This document shows, one piece after another, positions 1-5,116 of a stretch of DNA of 5,116 nucleotides; the first letter of the stretch is position 1; each line of letters begins with the position of its first letter. The stretch lies in NCBI GenBank assembly GCA_020047875.1, contig JAIFNE010000069.1:1-5116 (forward strand). Reading direction: 5' to 3'. The translations under genes and the position numbers were made by a program. The notes beneath the pieces were generated by a model that worked only from the letters and a program-made list of their open reading frames with translations, had not been told where the DNA came from and did no database searches. Source of the DNA: Hydrogenophaga sp. GTDB lineage: Bacteria; Pseudomonadota; Gammaproteobacteria; Burkholderiales; Burkholderiaceae_C.

Positions 1-1259
1 TGAATGCCGAATTCGGCCGCCTTGTCGGCGTTCACCTCGGCAATCAGGCTCTCCACATACACCTGCGCGCGCCGCGAGTCGAGCTGGTCGATCACCGCGC
101 GCAGCTGCCGATACTGTGGTTCCGGCGCGGTGATGATGAGCGAGTTGGTGGCCGGGTCGGCCTGAATCTGCCCGCCGGTGGACGGCTCGCCACTGGCGGA
201 CACCGGCGTCGTGGCCGGGCTGGCGCCAGCGGCCGCGCCAGTGAGCGGGCGGGCACCGCCGCCGGGCGCCGCCCCGCCGCTGGCAGCGCCTTCGCCGGCC
301 ATCGCCGCGCGCAGCGTGGTGGCCAGCGACACCGCGTTGGCGTTTTTCAGATACACCACATGGATGTTGCCGCTGGCCACGTCCGAGGTGGGCCGGTCAA
401 GCCGGGTCACCAGCGAGCGCACCAGCGCCAGCCGCGCCGGGTTGGCCGCACGCAGCACCAGGCTGTTGCTGCGCGGCTCGGCCACCAGCGTGGTCTTGAA
501 CCCGGTGTCGGCCTGCCCGGCGGGCGCACCACTGGCGCCCGGGTCGATCAGCCGCGTCACCAGCGGCACCAGGTCCGCCGCCACCGCGTGTTGCAGCGGG
601 ATGATCTCCACATCGGTCGCGCCCGACACATCGAGCGCGCTGATGATGCGGCCAATGCGCTGCAGGTTGTCGGCGTAGTCGGTGATCACCAGCGAGTTGT
701 TGCCCGGGTTCACGTTGATGGTGTTGTTGGGCCCGATCAGCGGGCGCAGCACCGGCACCAGGTTGTTGGCCGATTCGTGGTTCAGGCGAAAGATCTGCGT
801 CACCACCGTGTTGGAGGCCGGCAGGTTCGAGGCCGGGCCGGCGTTGACCACGTTGCCCTGCAACTTGGCGTCGGCCTCGGGCACGATTTTGTAGAGTCCG
901 CCCGTGTCCACCAGAGAAAAGCCCTGCAACCGCAGCACGGCGGCAAACTGGTTGAGCGCGGCGGTGGGTGACACCGGGCGCTCGGTCGACAGGTTCACCA
1001 GACCCTTGACGCGCGGATCCACCACCACATTGCGTCCGGTGATGTTGGCCATGGTGCGAGCGACCGCTTCGATCTCGGCGCCCACGAAATTGAGCACCAC
1101 CGGCTCGCTGGCGGCGCGCGTCTGGGCCTGGGCCGCCGGTGTGGTGGCCAGGGTCGCGGTGCCGAGTACCAGGCAAAGGCTGATGGCGGCTGGCACGGCA
1201 CGGCCAACGCGACTGAACGTCAGTGCGTCAGACGGGGGGCGAAGTGAGATCGATGTCAT
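1..1259 (-). CDS. gspD: GspD, type II secretion outer-membrane secretin (3' part cut by window edge)
   Basis: GspD forms the multimeric outer-membrane channel through which folded proteins leave the periplasm in type II secretion. I translated the minus strand from the ATG at 1259: 419 codons are open to the window edge with no stop. Residues 1-45 look like a Sec signal peptide, with a basic N region, a hydrophobic stretch at about 21-38 and a likely cleavage site at AQA|Q (45/46). The N0 domain is at about 54-126 (VLNFVGAEIEAVARTM, then NVVVDPRVKG). N1 is at about 152-213 (NNSLVITDYADNLQRI), N2 at about 216-290 (RSNSLVLRA) and N3 at about 298-395 (TNSLIITAPEPQYRQL). The start of the secretin domain follows (QVYVESLIAEVNADKAAEFG). 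N3 carries a Gly/Ala/Pro-rich insert at about 320-364. Secretins of this type are commonly 650-800 residues, so roughly 40% is missing here. A GGA six bases before the ATG is a weak ribosome binding site. The gene lies 144 bases after gspN, the same order as in Xanthomonas xps. Confidence 0.96.
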   Translation of the reverse strand, partial: MTSISLRPPSDALTFSRVGRAVPAAISLCLVLGTATLATTPAAQAQTRAASEPVVLNFVGAEIEAVARTMANITGRNVVVDPRVKGLVNLSTERPVSPTAALNQFAAVLRLQGFSLVDTGGLYKIVPEADAKLQGNVVNAGPASNLPASNTVVTQIFRLNHESANNLVPVLRPLIGPNNTINVNPGNNSLVITDYADNLQRIGRIISALDVSGATDVEIIPLQHAVAADLVPLVTRLIDPGASGAPAGQADTGFKTTLVAEPRSNSLVLRAANPARLALVRSLVTRLDRPTSDVASGNIHVVYLKNANAVSLATTLRAAMAGEGAASGGAAPGGGARPLTGAAAGASPATTPVSASGEPSTGGQIQADPATNSLIITAPEPQYRQLRAVIDQLDSRRAQVYVESLIAEVNADKAAEFGI

Positions 1260-1403
1260 AGGAGTTCCATTGAGCGCGATCCTATCGCGAAGCTCGTCGC
1301 AGTCGGGTCCGGCGTGAACGCATTTGTATGCGCATGTTGCCACCAGACCGCGGCATTGAAGGCACGAACAAAGCCAGAAACGCGGGCCACTGGGCATATC
1401 GCA
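1260..1403 (-). other. gspN-gspD intergenic gap, no assured gene
   Basis: These 144 bases separate the gspN stop from the gspD ATG. They are noticeably less GC-rich than the flanking genes. I see no strong sigma-70 promoter: there is an approximate -10 (TACAAA, minus strand, about 1323-1328) but no good -35 at the right spacing. I also see no hairpin with a T-run, so nothing suggests that transcription ends here, and gspD is probably co-transcribed with gspN. A 40-codon reading frame (1282-1404) and a 4-codon reading frame (1256-1270) lie inside the gap; both are unproven and are described under findings. Confidence 0.5.
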
Positions 1404-2198
1404 TCACCCCACGCTGAAGACCGAGCGCGCGCCCTGGCGCTTGCCCATGATGTTGAGCAGGTTGGTCAGCGCTTCCTCGCGCCCGGCCGCGGCCTGGGCT
1501 TCGCCGCGAAAGCGCAGCCGCCCGCCAACCCACTGGCCCGAGCCCTGCAGCAACAGATCGCCGCGCAGCGTGCTCAGGTCGAGGGTGGCGGTGTTGCCCT
1601 CGGCCTCGGCGCGCAGCTCCAGCCGGTAGCTGCCCAGCGGGCGCAAGGTGGCCAGGCGAGAGCCGATGTCCAGCGCGTCCACCGTGAGTGCACCCTGCAG
1701 GTTGAGCCGGCCGCGGTCCATGCGCAGGCTCAGGCCGCTGCTTTGCAGCACCAGCTGGCCTTCCATGCGCAACGTGTTCCAGGGCGTGCCCAGGCCGCTG
1801 AGCAGGTCGGCCGGCCAGCGGCTGTCGAAGGCCGCCAGTTCCACCTGCGCGCCACCCCAGCGGGGTGCCACGGTGGCGTTCAGCGGCATGCTGGTGCAGC
1901 AGGGCGCGCTGAGCGCCACCGCCAGGGCCGGCATGCCCGCCGCCAGCGTGGGATTCAGCCGCCAGCCCACACCCTGGGGCAGCGCGGTCTGGGTGCGGCT
2001 GCCTTCGCCACCGGTGAACAGCAGATCGGCGCGGCCGTGCCACAGCGTGCCGCGCGCGTTGACGAGTTGCACCTGTCCCGCCGTGGCGGCGGTGACCCCG
2101 TCGGCCAGCCAGCGCGCCGGCGCAAACAGTGCCAAGGCCACCAGCAGGCCGGCGATGCCGCCCAGCCAGGCCATGCGGCGCGTCCAGACCGGTGTCAC
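1404..2198 (-). CDS. gspN: GspN, type II secretion system accessory protein
   Basis: GspN is an accessory T2SS protein found in only some systems; its precise role is not well established. The product is 264 residues, typical for the family at about 250. A short basic cytoplasmic N terminus (TRR, residues 6-8) precedes one membrane segment at about 11-28. The rest is predicted periplasmic and rich in beta-strand-like alternation. Family-like signatures are NARGTLWHGRADLL (about 47-60), the WGGAQVELAAFDSRWPADLL stretch (114-133) and the C-terminal LLNIMGKRQGARSVFSV (247-263). I chose the GTG at 2198 because it overlaps the gspM stop as GTGA and keeps the basic residues before the membrane helix. 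The alternative ATG at 2174 would give 256 residues and start directly at the helix without positive charges. A weak GGAAG lies six bases upstream of the GTG. Adjacent cysteines at 100-101 are the only visible oddity. Function is inferred from family resemblance and position between gspM and gspD. Confidence 0.9.
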   Translation of the reverse strand: MTPVWTRRMAWLGGIAGLLVALALFAPARWLADGVTAATAGQVQLVNARGTLWHGRADLLFTGGEGSRTQTALPQGVGWRLNPTLAAGMPALAVALSAPCCTSMPLNATVAPRWGGAQVELAAFDSRWPADLLSGLGTPWNTLRMEGQLVLQSSGLSLRMDRGRLNLQGALTVDALDIGSRLATLRPLGSYRLELRAEAEGNTATLDLSTLRGDLLLQGSGQWVGGRLRFRGEAQAAAGREEALTNLLNIMGKRQGARSVFSVG

Positions 2199-2755
2199 CG
2201 GCTGCTTCCGCCCGCCAAACCAGGCCCGGACACCACCACGCTGCCGCTCCAGACGGGCGTGCCGTCGGTAGGCCGGTTCAGCTTGGCTTCCAGCGGCACC
2301 AGCCTCGCGTTGATACGGACCTGCTGCAGCCACTGCGCCAGAGCCTCCGGCGTGGCGTTGTTCAGCGTGAGCGTGGCGCGCTCGCCCTGCACCGCGATCT
2401 GGCCATTGGCGCCGAGGGCGGTGGTGGCCTGGTCGAGCGCGCGCAGCGCGGTGTCGCGGCTGGGCGGCTGGGCGTTGGTCTGGCTGCTCAGCGCCTGGGC
2501 GCTGGCGGCCATGCCGCGCATCTGGCTGAGCTGTGCGTCGAGCCGGGCGTGGCGCTCCGGCGCCTGCCGCAGCGTGGCCCAGGCCGGTGCAATGACCACC
2601 CACCACAGCAGCCCCAGGCCCACCACCCACAGCGCCAGGGTGACGGCGCGCCGCTCGCGCGGCTGCAGCCCGGCAAGCGCCTGCTGCAGCGGAGCCAGGG
2701 CGCGAGCCAGCGCGGGCAGGGCGGCCAGTTGTCTGGCGGACATACGCGGTTTCAT
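2195..2755 (-). CDS. gspM: GspM, type II secretion inner-membrane platform protein
   Basis: GspM is a bitopic inner-membrane protein that partners GspL and helps localise and stabilise the GspE-GspL assembly platform. The product is 186 residues, within the family's usual range of about 150-200. A cytoplasmic N terminus ends in a basic stretch (QPRERRAV, 31-38). One hydrophobic, tryptophan-rich membrane segment follows at about 38-58 (ALWVVGLGLLWWVVIAPAWA). Next come an Ala/Gln-rich, probably coiled-coil region at about 60-95 (RLDAQLSQMRGMAASAQAL) and a small periplasmic domain at about 100-178 that fits the ferredoxin-like fold known for GspM. The ATG at 2755 overlaps the gspL stop as ATGA and has a good Shine-Dalgarno sequence. 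The stop overlaps the gspN GTG. These overlaps point to translational coupling of gspL, gspM and gspN. An in-frame Met at residue 5 is an unlikely alternative start. Confidence 0.95.
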   Translation of the reverse strand: MKPRMSARQLAALPALARALAPLQQALAGLQPRERRAVTLALWVVGLGLLWWVVIAPAWATLRQAPERHARLDAQLSQMRGMAASAQALSSQTNAQPPSRDTALRALDQATTALGANGQIAVQGERATLTLNNATPEALAQWLQQVRINARLVPLEAKLNRPTDGTPVWSGSVVVSGPGLAGGSSR

Positions 2756-4068
2756 GGCCGGCTCCCGGTTTGCAGCGTCAGCTCGCCGCCATCGCTGCGC
2801 ACGCGCCAGCCGCCACGTTCCAGCGCCCCCTGCACCGAGCTCAGACCGGCTTCGTCCAGCGCCCAGGCGCCCGCGCGCAGCTCGCCGGTGGTGAAGACGA
2901 TGCTTCCCGGGGTGGCGCCATCGATGGGGTTGTTCTGCGCCAAGGCGCCCAGCAGGGCCTCCAGATCGTTGCCAGAAAGCTCGCCACTGGCCTGCTGCAG
3001 TCGTGCCAGCTCGCGCTGCATCTGCACCGGCGCATCCAGCACCAGCGTGACCTGCGGGAAGGTTTGTTGCAGCGTTTGTGTGACCGCCTGCTGTTTCGCG
3101 CTCAGGCTGTTGGTTTCAGACCACGCGGCCATGTTCAGCCCCACCAGCTGCACCGCCACCAGCGCGCCCAGGCCCCAGCGCGCGGCGCGCCATTCGGGTG
3201 CGCTGCGCAGGCGGCGCAGCGTCTGGCGCAGGCGCTGGCCGCGTCGCGCGCCGGCTGACAGGCTGAGGTCGAACTGCGCCAGATTCCAGTCGGACTGGGC
3301 GCACTGCAGCAGCCAGGTGGGCTTGGCGATGAGGTCAAAGGCTTGGCTGAAGACCTGCTCGGCCCGCCCTGCCACCACCGGATCGGCCAGCAGGCGGGTG
3401 GTGTCGGGGTCGGCATTGAGCAGCTCGCTGGCCAAGCTGCCCGTGGCGCTGGACAGGCCGCCAAACGCTGACTCGCTGTGGCCGTCATCCAGCGGGGTAC
3501 AGCGCACGCCCAGCGGGCTGGCGCTGGCCAGCCACACCTGGTTGCCTTCATCGTGCACCCAGTGCAAGGTGGGCAGGGCACCTTCCACCGGGGCCAGCGG
3601 CCACAGCGCCGGGACGATGCGCGCCACCGGCCGGCCTGCCGCTTCGAGCGCCTGCAGCCAGCCACGCAGCCAGTGCCTGTCGCAGGCGGCAACCCACACC
3701 GTCTGGCCCGCGCGGCCGCCGGGCTCCAGCGCGAAGTGCATGTTGGCGGTGTCGGTGAGCAGGCGGTCTTCCAGCAGCCCGTCGAGCACGGCGCGCAAGC
3801 GCGCGCTGCCCACCTTGGGCACCGACAGCTGGTGCCAGGAGACCACGCGCGGCGGCAGCACCAGCACCACGTCATCGTCGCGCGGTAGCGTGGAGGCGGC
3901 AGCGCTCAGGCCGCTGTCGATCGCCGCCTGGCCGTTGACCGAACTGACCCAGTCGAGCAGGGCAGTCGGGCCGCTGGCGGCCGCGACGGAAAAATCGGCA
4001 GGGGTGAGGATGAGCACGGGGTGTGGGATGGATCGGGCGGCATGCACGGCGCATGTCGCGTTTTGCAT
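2752..4068 (-). CDS. gspL: GspL, type II secretion inner-membrane protein that binds the GspE ATPase
   Basis: GspL anchors the cytoplasmic secretion ATPase GspE to the inner membrane and pairs with GspM through its periplasmic domain. The product is 438 residues, close to the family's usual 380-450. Residues 1 to about 290 form the cytoplasmic actin-like region, with VVLVLPPRVVSWHQLSVP (67-84), a segment LRAVLDGLLEDRLL (91-104) and the family-typical WNLAQFDL (261-268). A basic juxtamembrane stretch (RRGQRLRQTLRRLR, 275-288) precedes a single membrane helix at about 297-315. A probable coiled coil follows at about 320-362. The periplasmic C terminus, about 363-438, fits a ferredoxin-like domain (GSIVFTTGELRAGAWALDE). 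No clear Shine-Dalgarno sequence is visible before the ATG at 4068. A GTG at codon 18 would give an N terminus starting directly at the first strand, so the exact start is less certain than the gene. It follows gspK by 60 bases and overlaps gspM. Confidence 0.95.
   Translation of the reverse strand: MQNATCAVHAARSIPHPVLILTPADFSVAAASGPTALLDWVSSVNGQAAIDSGLSAAASTLPRDDDVVLVLPPRVVSWHQLSVPKVGSARLRAVLDGLLEDRLLTDTANMHFALEPGGRAGQTVWVAACDRHWLRGWLQALEAAGRPVARIVPALWPLAPVEGALPTLHWVHDEGNQVWLASASPLGVRCTPLDDGHSESAFGGLSSATGSLASELLNADPDTTRLLADPVVAGRAEQVFSQAFDLIAKPTWLLQCAQSDWNLAQFDLSLSAGARRGQRLRQTLRRLRSAPEWRAARWGLGALVAVQLVGLNMAAWSETNSLSAKQQAVTQTLQQTFPQVTLVLDAPVQMQRELARLQQASGELSGNDLEALLGALAQNNPIDGATPGSIVFTTGELRAGAWALDEAGLSSVQGALERGGWRVRSDGGELTLQTGSRP
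2762..2766 (-). promoter_or_regulatory. Ribosome binding site of gspM
   Basis: The minus strand reads GGGAG followed by six bases (CCGGCC) and then the gspM ATG. The GGAG core matches the 16S rRNA anti-Shine-Dalgarno sequence at good spacing. It lies inside the last codons of gspL. It supports the ATG at 2755 as the gspM start and shows that gspM can recruit ribosomes as well as benefit from coupling to gspL. It is the clearest ribosome binding site in the window. Confidence 0.7.
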
Positions 4069-4128
4069 TCTAGATAGGGGTGATGTCGCTGCGGAAAAAC
4101 CTCGCTTCAGCGGGTGCCGGTGTCGGCC
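4069..4128 (-). other. gspK-gspL gap with weak stem-loop potential
   Basis: This is the only sizeable break in the K-L-M-N run. On the minus strand it reads through GCCG-ACAC-CGGC (4116-4127), a short perfect stem. A small CGCT/AGCG palindrome (4103-4112) follows, then five T residues (4095-4099). A CGCTG/CAGCG pair (4108-4112 with 4087-4091) could form an alternative stem around the T-run. The stems are only four or five base pairs long, so this is at best a pause or weak attenuation site and not a convincing terminator. I see no good promoter or ribosome binding site here. Confidence 0.25.
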
Positions 4129-5100
4129 TCAGCTCGCGGCCAGCCGTTCGCGCCAGCGCACGCCCACGTTCAGGTCTTGCCGCTCCACCAGCGAGCGCTC
4201 CTCGATCACCGTGTTGTCGAGCCGCAGCCGCCCGCGAACCTCAAAAAACTGGCTGCGCGTACCGTGGTGCAAATCAGACAGTGGCGCCGTGCCCCCGCCC
4301 AGCAGCGTCAGCGCCTCGGCCAGGGTTTTGAACGGGTTGCGTTCGCGCTCGCTCACCAGCCGCTGCGCGCGCGCCGGGTCCAGGTCGGGAATGCTGGCGC
4401 TGAGCGCCTGCAGGCTGGCGGTGTTGAGGTTGAGTGTGGTGCGGCTGGGCAGCACGGTCAGGTGTGGCTCCAGCGCCGCCAGGCTGGCGGGGCTGATGCC
4501 CAGCCAGCCGAGCTGGGCAAACTTGATCGGGATCAGCGCGCTGGCCGATGGCAGCGGGTCGTTCGCGGCAAGGTTGCTGGTGCGCAACAGCTCGTTGATG
4601 GCCGCGCTCAGCTCGCGCTCGGGCAGGCCAAGCGCTCGGTACAGCCGCAGCAAGGTGTCGCGGTCGGGTTCGGACACCTCGGCTTTCGCCTGCCCGCCCT
4701 GGTCGCTGGGGCGCACCACGTTCATGAAGTTGATGCGCGATTGCAGGTCGATCACCTCACCCGAGAGAAAGGCCTGCAGCGTGTCGTCGGTGTTGTTGTT
4801 TTTGTCGGCGGCCAGGAAGCTGGAGAGGCGCGCCTCCTCCAGTGGCGTGGCCCAGGGCTCGCCCAGGTGGTCGGCATTGCCGCTGTCGCGGTTCCCGCGC
4901 GCGTCTTCGCGCAGGATCAGGCGCGCCCAGTCGAGTGCGCCGGTCAGAATCCAGCCCGCCTGACTGCGTTGCCGTTCGGCGGCCTCGATCGTGGTGGCCC
5001 GCCACTGCTGCCACAACGCAGCGGAAGCCAGCGTGGCCACCAGGGTCACCACCAGCATGGCCAGCAGCAGCGCCGCGCCGCGCTGGTGGCATGCCCCCAC
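4129..5100 (-). CDS. gspK: GspK, type II secretion minor pseudopilin (5' end uncertain)
   Basis: GspK is the large minor pseudopilin that forms the pseudopilus tip with GspI and GspJ, after cleavage by the prepilin peptidase GspO/PilD. Counting from the GTG at 5100, the product is 323 residues, normal for the family. A type III signal peptide reads HQRG|AALLLAMLVVTLVA, with cleavage after Gly8. Position +5 of the mature protein is Leu, not the Glu of other pseudopilins, which is the GspK hallmark. Further family features are DWARLILRED (57-66), WATPLEEARLSSFLAAD (83-99), the DLQSRINFMNV motif (118-128) and the helical SAM-like insert. A helix-hairpin-helix-like LNLNTASLQALSASIPDLD (223-241) and FKTLAEAL (257-264) follow. 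The frame stays open upstream to 5116 (AQRRS before the GTG). The true start may therefore be an ATG just outside the window, which would lengthen the basic leader. The gene precedes gspL by 60 bases; gspJ is expected upstream. Confidence 0.95.
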   Translation of the reverse strand: MGACHQRGAALLLAMLVVTLVATLASAALWQQWRATTIEAAERQRSQAGWILTGALDWARLILREDARGNRDSGNADHLGEPWATPLEEARLSSFLAADKNNNTDDTLQAFLSGEVIDLQSRINFMNVVRPSDQGGQAKAEVSEPDRDTLLRLYRALGLPERELSAAINELLRTSNLAANDPLPSASALIPIKFAQLGWLGISPASLAALEPHLTVLPSRTTLNLNTASLQALSASIPDLDPARAQRLVSERERNPFKTLAEALTLLGGGTAPLSDLHHGTRSQFFEVRGRLRLDNTVIEERSLVERQDLNVGVRWRERLAAS

Positions 5101-5116
5101 GCTCCGCCGCTGCGCG

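Noticed and set aside
397..1176. A 259-codon minus-strand frame and a plus-strand frame (360-971) within the gspD region.
   Set aside because: Both are out of frame with the gspD reading frame, which gives the full signal peptide and the N0-N3 domains. These are shadow frames rich in Arg, Gly, Gln and Ala.
1315..1335. A possible sigma-70 promoter before gspD (TACAAA as -10).
   Set aside because: Only four of six -10 bases match, and no acceptable -35 lies 16-18 bases upstream. A match this weak is expected by chance.
2199..2630. An upstream extension of the gspN frame by 144 codons to an ATG at 2630.
   Set aside because: The extension overlaps gspM almost entirely in another frame. It would put a long disordered Pro/Arg/Gly-rich segment before the membrane helix of GspN. 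The product would be far longer than the family norm.
4095..4127. A rho-independent terminator between gspK and gspL.
   Set aside because: The stems are only four or five base pairs long and the T-run has five bases. The genes belong to one operon in all known T2SS clusters of this type, so termination here would make little sense.
2129..4963. A 944-codon open frame on the plus strand opposite gspK, gspL and gspM, with other long plus-strand frames (for example 1314-2894).
   Set aside because: The opposite strand encodes recognisable, correctly sized T2SS proteins in tandem. The plus-strand product is a Ser/Arg/Ala-rich low-information sequence with no family resemblance and spans several gene boundaries. 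Long antisense frames are expected in GC-rich genes that avoid codons giving stops on the other strand.

Overview
The window is one block of a type II secretion system (T2SS, general secretory pathway) operon. Every gene reads on the minus strand, so transcription runs from the high to the low coordinates: gspK, gspL, gspM, gspN, gspD. Very high GC content, GC-rich third positions and the K-L-M-N-D order suggest a betaproteobacterium of the order Burkholderiales, perhaps Comamonadaceae. The Xanthomonas xps cluster also ends K-L-M-N-D. The taxonomic placement is inference from protein character and gene order, not from a search.

Layout: gspK (about 4129-5100, start possibly outside the window) encodes the minor pseudopilin thought to cap the pseudopilus. 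A 60-base gap follows. gspL (2752-4068) encodes the inner-membrane protein that recruits the GspE ATPase. gspM (2195-2755) overlaps gspL by four bases (ATGA). gspN (1404-2198) overlaps gspM by four bases if its GTG start is correct (GTGA). A 144-base gap without a convincing gene follows. gspD (1-1259), the outer-membrane secretin, runs out of the window before most of its C-terminal secretin domain.

How the parts work together: GspL and GspM form part of the inner-membrane platform that couples GspE to pseudopilus assembly. GspK initiates or caps the pseudopilus tip with GspI and GspJ (outside the window). GspN is an accessory inner-membrane/periplasmic protein present in only some T2SSs. 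GspD is the channel through which folded exoproteins leave the periplasm. GspJ, GspI, GspH and GspG would be expected just upstream (above 5116), with GspE and GspF elsewhere in the cluster.

The gene content is orthodox. I found no RNA gene, mobile element, CRISPR array or undescribed system. The points worth a second look are details: the gspN start, the N-D junction, a low-complexity insert in GspD and the gspK 5' end. The long open frames on the plus strand are best explained as antisense shadows of GC-rich codons.
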